NCBI GenBank assembly: GCA_964057225.1
Contig: OZ059894.1
Location: 19,808,476-19,872,475, forward strand
Reading direction: 5' to 3'
DNA: 64,000 nt
From: Auanema rhodensis
Lineage: Eukaryota; Nematoda; Chromadorea; Rhabditida; Rhabditidae
Part shown: one piece after another, positions 6,485 through 22,100 of the stretch
Layout of the letters: each line of letters opens with the position of its first letter
Numbering within the stretch: position 1 is the first letter of the stretch
Made by a program: the position numbers and the translations under genes
The notes under the pieces: generated by a model
Databases searched by the model: none
Told to the model about the DNA's origin: nothing
What the model saw: only the letters and a program-made list of their open reading frames with translations

Positions 6485-9400
6485 TTTCCATGTACACTCA
6501 ACATTGCTTCCAAAAACATTTTGACAAAAATTTTTTCGAAAAATTTCAGAATAATTTAGCAAAAAGTAGATGTTTTTAGATTCCATTTTTCAAGGCAAAG
6601 ACGATGGACAATGTTATTCAACGAAAAAATTAATTCTTCAGGGTGAAAATCGAGGATATAAGTGTGAACTTATATCAGTTGATATCTCGGTGCATTTTCA
6701 AGCTAGCGCAAATCTGATAACACAGATCGACGCAGCTTAAAAATCCGCATCGAATGCACTATACTACATTGAGAAACGCTTAATACAAAAATTAGTTATG
6801 ATCGTTTGAAAAATGATGCGTTAGTGTATGTTGAGTTTCCATGTACACTCAACATTGCTTCCAAAAACATTTTGACAAAAATTTTTTCGAAAAATTTCAG
6901 AATAATTTAGCAAAAAGTAGATGTTTTTAGATTCCATTTTTCAAGGCAAAGACGATGAACAATGTTATTCAACGAAAAAATTAATTCTTCAGGGTGAAAA
7001 TCGAGGATATAAGTGTGAACTTATATCAGTTGAGATCTCGGTGCATTTTTAAGCTAGCGCAAATCTGATAACACAGAACGACGCAGCTTAAAAATCCGCA
7101 TCGAATGCACTATACTACATTGAGAAACGCTTAATACAAAAATTAGTTATGATCGTTTGAAAAATGATGCATTAGTGTATGTTGAGTTTCCATGTACACT
7201 CAACATTGCTTCCAAAAACATTTTGACAAAAATTTTTTCGAAAAATTTCAGAATAATTTAGCAAAAAGTAGATGTTTTTAGATTCCATTTTTCAAGGCAA
7301 AGACGATGGACAATGTTATTCAACGAAAAAATTAATTCTTCAGGGTGAAAATCGAGGATATAAGTGTGAACTTATATCAGTTGATATCTCGGTGCATTTT
7401 TAAGCTAGCGCAAATCTGATAACACAGATCGACGCAGCTTATAAATCCGCATCGAATGCACTATACTACATTGAGAAACGCTTAATACAAAAATTAGTTA
7501 TGATCGTTTGAAAAATGATGCATTAGTGTATGTTGAGTTTCCATGTACACTCAACATTGCTTCCAAAAACATTTTGACAAAAATTTTTTCGAAAAATTTC
7601 AAAATAATTTAGCAAAAAGTAGATGTTTTTAGATTCCTTTTTTCAAGGCAAAGACGATGGACAATGTTATTCAACGAAAAAATTAATTCTTCAGGGTGAA
7701 AATCGAGGATATAAGTGTGAACTTATATCAGTTGAGATCTCGGTGCATTTTTAAGCTAGCGCAAATCTGATAACACAGAACGACGCAGCTTAAAAATTCG
7801 CATCGAATGCACTATACTACATTGAGAAACGCTTAATACAAAAATTAGTTATGATCGTTTGAAAAATGATGCATTAGTGTATGTTGAGTTTCCATGTACA
7901 CTCAACATTGCTTCCAAAAACATTTTGAAAAAAATTTTTTCGAAAAATTTCGGAATAATTTAGCAAAGAGTAGATGTTTTTAGATTCCATTTTTCAAGGC
8001 AAAGACGATGGACAATGTTATTCAACGAAAAAATTAATTCTTCAGGGTGAAAATCGAGGATATAAGTGTGAACTTATATCAGTTGATATCTCGGTGCATT
8101 TTTAAGCTAGCGCAAATCTGATAACACAGATCGACGCAGCTTAAAAATCCGCATCGAATGCACTATACTACATTGAGAAACGCTTAATACAAAAATTAGT
8201 TATGATCGTTTGAAAAATGATGCATTAGTGTATGTTGAGTTTCCATGTACACTCAACATTGCTTCCAAAAACATTTTGACAAAAATTTTTTCGAAAAATT
8301 TCGAAATAATTTAGCAAAAAGTAGATGTTTTTAGATTCCATTTTTCAAGGCAAAGACGATGGACAATGTTATTCAACGAAAAAATTAATTCTTCAGGGTG
8401 AAAATCGAGGATATAAGTGTGAACTTATATCAGTTGATATCTCGGTGCATTTTTAAGCTAGCGCAAATCTGATAACACAGAACGACGCAGCTTAAAAATC
8501 CGCATCGAATGCACTATACTACATTGAGAAACGCTTAATACAAAAATTAGTTATGATCGTTTGAAAAATGATGCATTAGTGTATGTTGAGTTTCCATGTA
8601 CACTCAACATTGCTTCCAAAAACATTTTGACAAAAATTTTTTCGAAAAATTTCAGAATAATTTAGCAAAAAGTAGATGTTTTTAGATTCCATTTTTCAAG
8701 GCAAAGACGATGGACAATGTTATTCAACGAAAAAATTAATTCTTCAGGGTGAAAATCGAGGATATAAGTGTGAACTTATATCAGTTGATATCTCGGTGCA
8801 TTTTCAAGCTAGCGCAAATCTGATAACACAGATCGACGCAGCTTAAAAATTCGCATCGAATGCACTATACTACATTGAGAAACGCTTAATACAAAAATTA
8901 GTTATGATCGTTTGAAAAATGATGCGTTAGTGTATGTTGAGTTTCCATGTACACTCAACATTGCTTCCAAAAACATTTTGACAAAAATTTTTTCGAAAAA
9001 TTTCGAAATAATTTAGCAAAAAGTAGATGTTTTTAGATTCCATTTTTCAAGGCAAAGACGATGGACAATGTTATTCAACGAAAAAATTAATTCTTCAGGG
9101 TGAAAATCGAGGATATAAGTGTGAACTTATATCAGTTGATATCTCGGTGCATTTTCAAGCTAGCGCAAATCTGATAACACAGATCGACGCAGCTTAAAAA
9201 TTCGCATCGAATGCACTATACTACATTGAGAAACGCTTAATACAAAAATTAGTTATGATCGTTTGAAAAATGATGCGTTAGTGTATGTTGAGTTTCCATG
9301 TACACTCAACATTGCTTCCAAAAACATTTTGACAAAAATTTTTTCGAAAAATTTCGAAATAATTTAGCAAAAAGTAGATGTTTTTAGATTCCATTTTTCA

Positions 9401-12400
9401 AGGCAAAGACGATGGACAATGTTATTCAACGAAAAAATTAATTCTTCAGGGTGAAAATCGAGGATATAAGTGTGAACTTATATCAGTTGATATCTCGGTG
9501 CATTTTTAAGCTAGCGCAAATCTGATAACACAGATCGACGCAGCTTAAAAATCCGCATCGAATGCACTATACTACATTGAGAAACGCTTAATACAAAAAT
9601 TAGTTATGATCGTTTGAAAAATGATGCATTAGTGTATGTTGAGTTTCCATGTACACTCAACATTGCTTCCAAAAACATTTTGACAAAAATTTTTTCGAAA
9701 AATTTCAAAATAATTTAGCAAAAAGTAGATGTTTTTAGATTCCTTTTATCAAGGCAAAGACGATGGACAATGTTATTCAACGAAAAAATTAATTCTTCAG
9801 GGTGAAAATCGAGGATATAAGTGTGAACTTATATCAGTTGATATCTCGGTGCATTTTTAAGCTAGCGCAAATCTGATAACACAGAACGACGCAGCTTGAA
9901 AATCCGCATCGAATGCACTATACTACATTGAGAAACGCTTAATACAAAAATTAGTTATGATCGTTTGAAAAATGATGCATTAGTGTATGTTGAGTTTCCA
10001 TGTACACTCAACATTGCTTCCAAAAACATTTTGACAAAACTTTTTTCGAAAAATTTCAGAATAATTTAGCAAAAAGTAGATGTTTTTAGATTCCATTTTT
10101 CAAGGCAAAGACGATGGACAATGTTATTCAACGAAAAAATTAATTCTTCAGGGTGAAAATCGAGGATATAAGTGTGAACTTATATCAGTTGATATCTCGG
10201 TGCATTTTTAAGCTAGCGCAAATCTGATAACACAGATCGACGCAGCTTAAAAATCCGCATCGAATGCACTATACTACATTGAGAAACGCTTAATACAAAA
10301 ATTAGTTATGATCGTTTGAAATATGATGCATTAGTGTATGTTGAGTTTCCATGTACACTCAACATTGCTTCCAAAAACATTTTGACAAAAATTTTTTCGA
10401 AAAATTTCGAAATAATTTAGCAAAAAGTAGATGTTTTTAGATTCCATTTTTCAAGGCAAAGACGATGGACAATGTTATTCAACGAAAAAATTAATTCTTC
10501 AGGGTGAAAATCGAGGATATAAGTGTGAACTTATATCAGTTGATATCTCGGTGCATTTTTAAGCTAGCGCAAATCTGATAACACAGAACGACGCAGCTTA
10601 AAAATCCGCATCGAATGCACTATACTACATTGAGAAACGCTTAATACAAAAATTAGTTATGATCGTTTGAAAAATGATGCATTAGTGTATGTTGAGTTTC
10701 CATGTACACTCAACATTGCTTCCAAAAACATTTTGACAAAACTTTTTTCGAAAAATTTCAGAATAATTTAGCAAAAAGTAGATGTTTTTAGATTCCATTT
10801 TTCAAGGCAAAGACGATGGACAATGTTATTCAACGAAAAAATTAATTCTTCAAGGTGAAAATCGAGGATATAAGTGTGAACTTATATCAGTTGAGATCTC
10901 GGTGCATTTTTAAGCTAGCGCAAATCTGATAACACAGAACGACGCAGCTTAAAAATCCGCATCGAATGCACTATACTACATGGAGAAACGCTTAATACAA
11001 AAATTAGTTATGATCGTTTGAAAAATGATGCATTAGTGTATGTTGAGTTTCCATGTACACTCAACATTGCTTCCAAAAACATTTTGACAAAAATTTTTTC
11101 GAAAAATTTCGAAATAATTTAGCAAAAAGTAGATGTTTTTAGATTCCATTTTTCAAGGCAAAGACGATGGACAATGTTATTCAACGAAAAAATTAATTCT
11201 TCAGGGTGAAAATCGAGGATATAAGTGTGAACTTATATCAGTTGATATCTCGGTGCATTTTTAAGCTAGCGCAAATCTGATAACACAGAACGACGCAGCT
11301 TAAAAATCCGCATCGAATGCACTATACTACATTGAGAAACGCTTAATACAAAAATTAGTTATGATCGTTTGAAAAATGATGCATTAGTGTATGTTGAGTT
11401 TCCATGTACACTCAACATTGCTTCCAAAAACATTTTGACAAAAATTTTTTCGAAAAATTTCAGAATAATTTAGCAAAAAGTAGATGTTTTTAGATTTCAT
11501 TTTTCGAGGCAAAGACGATGGACAATGTTATTCAACGAAAAAATTAATTCTTCAAGGTGAAAATCGAGGATATAAGTGTGAACTTATATCAGTTGAGATC
11601 TCGGTGCATTTTTAAGCTAGCGCAAATCTGATAACACAGAACGACGCAGCTTAAAAATCCGCATCGAATGCACTATACTACATTGAGAAACGCTTAATAC
11701 AAAAATTAGTTATGATCGTTTGAAAAATGATGCATTAGTGTATGTTGAGTTTCCATGTACACTCAACATTGCTTCCAAAAACATTTTGACAAAAATTTTT
11801 TCGAAAAATTTCAGAATAATTTAGCAAAAAGTAGATGTTTTTAGATTCCATTTTTCAAGGCAAAGACGATGGACAATGTTATTCAACGAAAAAATTAATT
11901 CTTCAGGGTGAAAATCGAGGATATAAGTGTGAACTTATATCAGTTGAGATCTCGGTGCATTTTTAAGCTAGCGCAAATCTGATAACACAGAACGACGCAG
12001 CTTAAAAATCCGCATCGAATGCACTATACTACATTGAGAAACGCTTAATACAAAAATTAGTTATGATCGTTTGAAAAATGATGCATTAGTGTATGTTGAG
12101 TTTCCATGTACACTCAACATTGCTTCCAAAAACATTTTGACAAAAATTTTTTCGAAAAATTTCAGAATAATTTAGCAAAAAGTAGATGTTTTTAGATTCC
12201 TTTTTTCAAGGCAAAGACGATGGACAATGTTATTCAACGAAAAAATTAATTCTTCAGGGTGAAAATCGAGGATATAAGTGTGAACTTATATCAGTTGATA
12301 TCTCGGTGCATTTTTAAGCTAGCGCAAATCTGATAACACAGATCGACGCAGCTTAAAAATCCGCATCGAATGCACTATACTACATTGAGAAACGCTTAAT

Positions 12401-14908
12401 ACAAAAATTAGTTATGATCGTTTGAAAAATGATGCGTTAGTGTATGTTGAGTTTCCATGTACACTCAACATTGCTTCCAAAAACATTTTGACAAAAATTT
12501 TTTCGAAAAATTTCAAAATAATTTAGCAAAAAGTAGATGTTTTTAGATTCCATTTTTTAAAGCAAAGACGATGGACAATGTTATTCAACGAAAAAATTAA
12601 TTCTTCAGGGTGAAAATCGAGGATATAAGTGTGAACTTATATCAGTTGATATCTCGGTGCATTTTTAAGCTAGCGCAAATCTGATAACACAGAACGACGC
12701 AGCTTAAAAATCCGCATCGAATGCACTATACTACATTGAGAAACGCTTAATACAAAAATTAGTTATGATCGTTTGAAAAATGATGCGTTAGTGTATGTTG
12801 AGTTTCCATGTACACTCAACATTGCTTCCAAAAACATTTTGACAAAAATTTTTTCGAAAAATTTCAAAATAATTTAGCAAAAAGTAGATGTTTTTAGATT
12901 CCATTTTTTAAAGCAAAGACGATGGACAATGTTATTCAACGAAAAAATTAATTCTTCAGGGTGAAAATCGAGGATATAAGTGTGAACTTATATCAGTTGA
13001 TATCTCGGTGCATTTTTAAGCTAGCGCAAATCTGATAACACAGAACGACGCAGCTTAAAAATCCGCATCGAATGCACTATACTACATTGAGAAACGCTTA
13101 ATACAAAAATTAGTTATGATCGTTTGAAAAATGATGCATTAGTGTATGTTGAGTTTCCATGTACACTCAACATTGCTTCCAAAAACATTTTGACAAAAAT
13201 TTTTTCGAAAAATTTCAGAATAATTTAGCAAAAAGTAGATGTTTTTAGATTCCATTTTTCAAGGCAAAGACGATGGACAATGTTATTCAACGAAAAAATT
13301 AATTCTTCAGGGTGAAAATCGAGGATATAAGTGTGAACTTATATCAGTTGAGATCTCGGTGCATTTTTAAGCTAGCGCAAATCTGATAACACAGAACGAC
13401 GCAGCTTAAAAATCCGCATCGAATGCACTATACTACATTGAGAAACGCTTAATACAAAAATTAGTTATGATCGTTTGAAAAATGATGCATTAGTGTATGT
13501 TGAGTTTCCATGTACACTCAACATTGCTTCCAAAAACATTTTGACAAAAATTTTTTCGAAAAATTTCAGAATAATTTAGCAAAAAGTAGATGTTTTTAGA
13601 TTCCTTTTTTCAAGGCAAAGACGATGGACAATGTTATTCAACGAAAAAATTAATTCTTCAGGGTGAAAATCGAGGATATAAGTGTGAACTTATATCAGTT
13701 GATATCTCGGTGCATTTTCAAGCTAGCGCAAATCTGATAACACAGATCGACGCAGCTTAAAAATCCGCATCGAATGCACTATACTACATTGAGAAACGCT
13801 TAATACAAAAATTAGTTATGATCGTTTGAAAAATGATGCGTTAGTGTATGTTGAGTTTCCATGTACACTCAACATTGCTTCCAAAAACATTTTGACAAAA
13901 ATTTTTTCGAAAAATTTCAAAATAATTTAGCAAAAAGTAGATGTTTTTAAATTCCATTTTTTAAAGCAAAGACGATGGACAATGTTATTCAACGAAAAAA
14001 TTAATTCTTCAGGGTGAAAATCGAGGATATAAGTGTGAACTTATATCAGTTGATATCTCGGTGCATTTTTAAGCTAGCGCAAATCTGATAACACAGAACG
14101 ACGCAGCTTAAAAATCCGCATCGAATGCACTATACTACATTGAGAAACGCTTAATACAAAAATTAGTTATGATCGTTTGAAAAATGATGCATTAGTGTAT
14201 GTTGAGTTTCCATGTACACTCAACATTGCTTCCAAAAACATTTTGACAAAAATTTTTTCGAAAAATTTCAAAATAATTTAGCAAAAAGTAGATGTTTTTA
14301 GATTCCTTTTTTCAAGGCAAAGACGATGGACAATGTTATTCAACGAAAAAATTAATTCTTCAGGGTGAAAATCGAGGATATAAGTGTGAACTTATATCAG
14401 TTGATATCTCGGTGCATTTTTAAGCTAGCGCAAATCTGATAACACAGAACGACGCAGCTTAAAAATCCGCATCGAATGCACTATACTACATTGAGAAACG
14501 CTTAATACAAAAATTAGTTATGATCGTTTGAAAAATGATGCATTAGTGTATGTTGAGTTTCCATGTACACTCAACATTGCTTCCAAAAACATTTTGACAA
14601 AAATTTTTTCGAAAAATTTCAGAATAATTTAGCAAAAAGTAGATGTTTTTAGATTCCATTTTTCAAGGCAAAGACGATGGACAATGTTATTCAACGAAAA
14701 AATTAATTCTTCAGGGTGAAAATCGAGGATATAAGTGTGAACTTATATCAGTTGATATCTCGGTGCATTTTTAAGCTAGCGCAAATCTGATAACACAGAT
14801 CGACGCAGCTTAAAAATCCGCATCGAATGCACTATACTACATTGAGAAACGCTTAATACAAAAATTAGTTATGATCGTTTGAAAAATGATGCATTAGTGT
14901 ATGTTGAG

Positions 14909-17900
14909 TTTCCATGTACACTCAACATTGCTTCCAAAAACATTTTGACAAAAATTTTTTCGAAAAATTTCGAAATAATTTAGCAAAAAGTAGATGTTTT
15001 TAGATTCCATTTTTCAAGGCAAAGACGATGGACAATGTTATTCAACGAAAAAATTAATTCTTCAGGGTGAAAATCGAGGATATAAGTGTGAACTTATATC
15101 AGTTGATATCTCGGTGCATTTTTAAGCTAGCGCAAATCTGATAACACAGAACGACGCAGCTTAAAAATCCGCATCGAATGCACTATACTACATTGAGAAA
15201 CGCTTAATACAAAAATTAGTTATGATCGTTTGAAAAATGATGCATTAGTGTATGTTGAGTTTCCATGTACACTCAACATTGCTTCCAAAAACATTTTGAC
15301 AAAAATTTTTTCGAAAAATTTCAGAATAATTTAGCAAAAAGTAGATGTTTTTAGATTCCATTTTTCAAGGCAAAGACGATGGACAATGTTATTCAACGAA
15401 AAAATTAATTCTTCAGGGTGAAAATCGAGGATATAAGTGTGAACTTATATCAGTTGAGATCTCGGTGCATTTTTAAGCTAGCGCAAATCTGATAACACAG
15501 AACGACGCAGCTTAAAAATTCGCATCGAATGCACTATACTACATTGAGAAACGCTTAATACAAAAATTAGTTATGATCGTTTGAAAAATGATGCATTAGT
15601 GTATGTTGAGTTTCCATGTACACTCAACATTGCTTCCAAAAACATTTTGACAAAAATTTTTTCGAAAAATTTCAGAATAATTTAGCAAAAAGTAGATGTT
15701 TTTAGATTCCATTTTTCAAGGCAAAGACGATGGACAATGTTATTCAACGAAAAAATTAATTCTTCAGGGTGAAAATCGAGGATATAAGTGTGAACTTATA
15801 TCAGTTGAGATCTCGGTGCATTTTTAAGCTAGCGCAAATCTGATAACACAGAACGACGCAGCTTAAAAATCCGCATCGAATGCACTATACTACATTGAGA
15901 AACGCTTAATACAAAAATTAGTTATGATCGTTTGAAAAATGATGCATTAGTGTATGTTGAGTTTCCATGTACACTCAACATTGCTTCCAAAAACATTTTG
16001 ACAAAAATTTTTTCGAAAAATTTCAGAATAATTTAGCAAAAAGTAGATGTTTTTAGATTCCATTTTTCAAGGCAAAGACGATGGACAATGTTATTCAACG
16101 AAAAAATTAATTCTTCAGGGTGAAAATCGAGGATATAAGTGTGAACTTATATCAGTTGAGATCTCGGTGCATTTTTAAGCTAGCGCAAATCTGATAACAC
16201 AGAACGACGCAGCTTAAAAATCCGCATCGAATGCACTATACTACATTGAGAAACGCTTAATACAAAAATTAGTTATGATCGTTTGAAAAATGATGCATTA
16301 GTGTATGTTGAGTTTCCATGTACACTCAACATTGCTTCCAAAAACATTTTGACAAAAATTTTTTCGAAAAATTTCAGAATAATTTAGCAAAAAGTAGATG
16401 TTTTTAGATTCCTTTTTTCAAGGCAAAGACGATGGACAATGTTATTCAACGAAAAAATTAATTCTTCAGGGTGAAAATCGAGGATATAAGTGTGAACTTA
16501 TATCAGTTGATATCTCGGTGCATTTTTAAGCTAGCGCAAATCTGATAACACAGATCGACGCAGCTTAAAAATCCGCATCGAATGCACTATACTACATTGA
16601 GAAACGCTTAATACAAAAATTAGTTATGATCGTTTGAAAAATGATGCGTTAGTGTATGTTGAGTTTCCATGTACACTCAACATTGCTTCCAAAAACATTT
16701 TGACAAAAATTTTTTCGAAAAATTTCAAAATAATTTAGCAAAAAGTAGATGTTTTTAGATTCCATTTTTTAAAGCAAAGACGATGGACAATGTTATTCAA
16801 CGAAAAAATTAATTCTTCAGGGTGAAAATCGAGGATATAAGTGTGAACTTATATCAGTTGATATCTCGGTGCATTTTTAAGCTAGCGCAAATCTGATAAC
16901 ACAGAACGACGCAGCTTAAAAATCCGCATCGAATGCACTATACTACATTGAGAAACGCTTAATACAAAAATTAGTTATGATCGTTTGAAAAATGATGCAT
17001 TAGTGTATGTTGAGTTTCCATGTACACTCAACATTGCTTCCAAAAACATTTTGACAAAAATTTTTTCGAAAAATTTCAAAATAATTTAGCAAAAAGTAGA
17101 TGTTTTTAGATTCCTTTTTTCAAGGCAAAGACGATGGACAATGTTATTCAACGAAAAAATTAATTCTTCAGGGTGAAAATCGAGGATATAAGTGTGAACT
17201 TATATCAGTTGATATCTCGGTGCATTTTTAAGCTAGCGCAAATCTGATAACACAGATCGACGCAGCTTAAAAATCCGCATCGAATGCACTATACTACATT
17301 GAGAAACGCTTAATACAAAAATTAGTTATGATCGTTTGAAAAATGATGCATTAGTGTATGTTGAGTTTCCATGTACACTCAACATTGCTTCCAAAAACAT
17401 TTTGACAAAAATTTTTTCGAAAAATTTCGAAATAATTTAGCAAAAAGTAGATGTTTTTAGATTCCATTTTTCAAGGCAAAGACGATGGACAATGTTATTC
17501 AACGAAAAAATTAATTCTTCAGGGTGAAAATCGAGGATATAAGTGTGAACTTATATCAGTTGATATCTCGGTGCATTTTTAAGCTAGCGCAAATCTGATA
17601 ACACAGAACGACGCAGCTTAAAAATCCGCATCGAATGCACTATACTACATTGAGAAACGCTTAATACAAAAATTAGTTATGATCGTTTGAAAAATGATGC
17701 ATTAGTGTATGTTGAGTTTCCATGTACACTCAACATTGCTTCCAAAAACATTTTGACAAAAAATTTTTCGAAAAATTTCAAAATAATTTAGCAAAAAGTA
17801 GATGTTTTTAGATTCCTTTTTTCAAGGCAAAGACGATGGACAATGTTATTCAACGAAAAAATTAATTCTTCAGGGTGAAAATCGAGGATATAAGTGTGAA

Positions 17901-19120
17901 CTTATATCAGTTGATATCTCGGTGCATTTTTAAGCTAGCGCAAATCTGATAACACAGAACGACGCAGCTTAAAAATTCGCATCGAATGCACTATACTACA
18001 TTGAAAAACGCTTAATACAAAAATTAGTTATGATCGTTTGAAAAATGATGCATTAGTGTATGTTGAGTTTCCATGTACACTCAACATTCCTTCCAAAAAC
18101 ATTTTGACAAAAATTTTTTCGAAAAATTTCGAAATAATTTAGCAAAAAGTAGATGTTTTTAGATTCCTTTTTTCAAGGCAAAGACGATGGACAATGTTAT
18201 TCAACGAAAAAATTAATTCTTCAGGGTGAAAATCGAGGATATAAGTGTGAACTTATATCAGTTGATATCTCGGTGCATTTTTAAGCTAGCGCAAATCTGA
18301 TAACACAGAACGACGCAGCTTAAAAATTCGCATCGAATGCACTATACTACATTGAAAAACGCTTAATACAAAAATTAGTTATGATCGTTTGAAAAATGAT
18401 GCATTAGTGTATGTTGAGTTTCCATGTACACTCAACATTGCTTCCAAAAACATTTTGACAAAAATATTTTCGAAAAATTTCAGAATAATTTAGCAAAAAG
18501 TAGATGTTTTTAGATTCCATTTTTCAAGGCAAAGACGATGGACAATGTTATTCAACGAAAAAATTAATTCTTCAGGGTGAAAATCGAGGATATAAGTGTG
18601 AACTTATATCAGTTGATATCTCGGTGCATTTTTAAGCTAGCGCAAATCTGATAACACAGAACGACGCAGCTTAACAATCCGCATCGAATGCACTATACTA
18701 CATTGAGAAACGCTTAATACAAAAATTAGTTATGATCGTTTGAAAAATGATGCATTAGTGTATGTTGAGTTTCCATGTACACTCAACATTGCTTCCAAAA
18801 ACATTTTGACAAAAATTTTTTCGAAAAATTTCAAAATAATTTAGCAAAAAGTAGATGTTTTTAGATTCCTTTTTTCAAGGCAAAGACGATGGACAATGTT
18901 ATTCAACGAAAAAATTAATTCTTCAGGGTGAAAATCGAGGATATAAGTGTGAACTTATATCAGTTGATATCTCGGTGCATTTTTAAGCTAGCGCAAATCT
19001 GATAACACAGAACGACGCAGCTTAAAAATTTGCATCGAATGCACTATACTACATTGAAAAACGCTTAATACAAAAATTAGTTATGATCGTTTGAAAAATG
19101 ATGCATTAGTGTATGTTGAG
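14909..19120. repeat. 12-monomer higher-order repeat, copy 1
   Basis: Twelve consecutive monomers (4,212 bp) match the next twelve in order at all the diagnostic sites I compared. Rare private variants are shared: ACATTCC for ACATTGC at 18089, TTAACAAT at 18671, TTTGC near 19029, TTTTTTAAAGC near 16764, and an extra-A form of the A/T run near 17761. The monomer just upstream (14558) does not match its counterpart, which sets the left boundary to within one monomer. Confidence 0.85.
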
Positions 19121-22100
19121 TTTCCATGTACACTCAACATTGCTTCCAAAAACATTTTGACAAAAATTTTTTCGAAAAATTTCGAAATAATTTAGCAAAA
19201 AGTAGATGTTTTTAGATTCCATTTTTCAAGGCAAAGACGATGGACAATGTTATTCAACGAAAAAATTAATTCTTCAGGGTGAAAATCGAGGATATAAGTG
19301 TGAACTTATATCAGTTGATATCTCGGTGCATTTTTAAGCTAGCGCAAATCTGATAACACAGAACGACGCAGCTTAAAAATCCGCATCGAATGCACTATAC
19401 TACATTGAGAAACGCTTAATACAAAAATTAGTTATGATCGTTTGAAAAATGATGCATTAGTGTATGTTGAGTTTCCATGTACACTCAACATTGCTTCCAA
19501 AAACATTTTGACAAAAATTTTTTCGAAAAATTTCAGAATAATTTAGCAAAAAGTAGATGTTTTTAGATTCCATTTTTCAAGGCAAAGACGATGGACAATG
19601 TTATTCAACGAAAAAATTAATTCTTCAGGGTGAAAATCGAGGATATAAGTGTGAACTTATATCAGTTGAGATCTCGGTGCATTTTTAAGCTAGCGCAAAT
19701 CTGATAACACAGAACGACGCAGCTTAAAAATTCGCATCGAATGCACTATACTACATTGAGAAACGCTTAATACAAAAATTAGTTATGATCGTTTGAAAAA
19801 TGATGCATTAGTGTATGTTGAGTTTCCATGTACACTCAACATTGCTTCCAAAAACATTTTGACAAAAATTTTTTCGAAAAATTTCAGAATAATTTAGCAA
19901 AAAGTAGATGTTTTTAGATTCCATTTTTCAAGGCAAAGACGATGGACAATGTTATTCAACGAAAAAATTAATTCTTCAGGGTGAAAATCGAGGATATAAG
20001 TGTGAACTTATATCAGTTGAGATCTCGGTGCATTTTTAAGCTAGCGCAAATCTGATAACACAGAACGACGCAGCTTAAAAATCCGCATCGAATGCACTAT
20101 ACTACATTGAGAAACGCTTAATACAAAAATTAGTTATGATCGTTTGAAAAATGATGCATTAGTGTATGTTGAGTTTCCATGTACACTCAACATTGCTTCC
20201 AAAAACATTTTGACAAAAATTTTTTCGAAAAATTTCAGAATAATTTAGCAAAAAGTAGATGTTTTTAGATTCCATTTTTCAAGGCAAAGACGATGGACAA
20301 TGTTATTCAACGAAAAAATTAATTCTTCAGGGTGAAAATCGAGGATATAAGTGTGAACTTATATCAGTTGAGATCTCGGTGCATTTTTAAGCTAGCGCAA
20401 ATCTGATAACACAGAACGACGCAGCTTAAAAATCCGCATCGAATGCACTATACTACATTGAGAAACGCTTAATACAAAAATTAGTTATGATCGTTTGAAA
20501 AATGATGCATTAGTGTATGTTGAGTTTCCATGTACACTCAACATTGCTTCCAAAAACATTTTGACAAAAATTTTTTCGAAAAATTTCAGAATAATTTAGC
20601 AAAAAGTAGATGTTTTTAGATTCCTTTTTTCAAGGCAAAGACGATGGACAATGTTATTCAACGAAAAAATTAATTCTTCAGGGTGAAAATCGAGGATATA
20701 AGTGTGAACTTATATCAGTTGATATCTCGGTGCATTTTTAAGCTAGCGCAAATCTGATAACACAGATCGACGCAGCTTAAAAATCCGCATCGAATGCACT
20801 ATACTACATTGAGAAACGCTTAATACAAAAATTAGTTATGATCGTTTGAAAAATGATGCGTTAGTGTATGTTGAGTTTCCATGTACACTCAACATTGCTT
20901 CCAAAAACATTTTGACAAAAATTTTTTCGAAAAATTTCAAAATAATTTAGCAAAAAGTAGATGTTTTTAGATTCCATTTTTTAAAGCAAAGACGATGGAC
21001 AATGTTATTCAACGAAAAAATTAATTCTTCAGGGTGAAAATCGAGGATATAAGTGTGAACTTATATCAGTTGATATCTCGGTGCATTTTTAAGCTAGCGC
21101 AAATCTGATAACACAGAACGACGCAGCTTAAAAATCCGCATCGAATGCACTATACTACATTGAGAAACGCTTAATACAAAAATTAGTTATGATCGTTTGA
21201 AAAATGATGCATTAGTGTATGTTGAGTTTCCATGTACACTCAACATTGCTTCCAAAAACATTTTGACAAAAATTTTTTCGAAAAATTTCAAAATAATTTA
21301 GCAAAAAGTAGATGTTTTTAGATTCCTTTTTTCAAGGCAAAGACGATGGACAATGTTATTCAACGAAAAAATTAATTCTTCAGGGTGAAAATCGAGGATA
21401 TAAGTGTGAACTTATATCAGTTGATATCTCGGTGCATTTTTAAGCTAGCGCAAATCTGATAACACAGATCGACGCAGCTTAAAAATCCGCATCGAATGCA
21501 CTATACTACATTGAGAAACGCTTAATACAAAAATTAGTTATGATCGTTTGAAAAATGATGCATTAGTGTATGTTGAGTTTCCATGTACACTCAACATTGC
21601 TTCCAAAAACATTTTGACAAAAATTTTTTCGAAAAATTTCGAAATAATTTAGCAAAAAGTAGATGTTTTTAGATTCCATTTTTCAAGGCAAAGACGATGG
21701 ACAATGTTATTCAACGAAAAAATTAATTCTTCAGGGTGAAAATCGAGGATATAAGTGTGAACTTATATCAGTTGATATCTCGGTGCATTTTTAAGCTAGC
21801 GCAAATCTGATAACACAGAACGACGCAGCTTAAAAATCCGCATCGAATGCACTATACTACATTGAGAAACGCTTAATACAAAAATTAGTTATGATCGTTT
21901 GAAAAATGATGCATTAGTGTATGTTGAGTTTCCATGTACACTCAACATTGCTTCCAAAAACATTTTGACAAAAAATTTTTCGAAAAATTTCAAAATAATT
22001 TAGCAAAAAGTAGATGTTTTTAGATTCCTTTTTTCAAGGCAAAGACGATGGACAATGTTATTCAACGAAAAAATTAATTCTTCAGGGTGAAAATCGAGGA

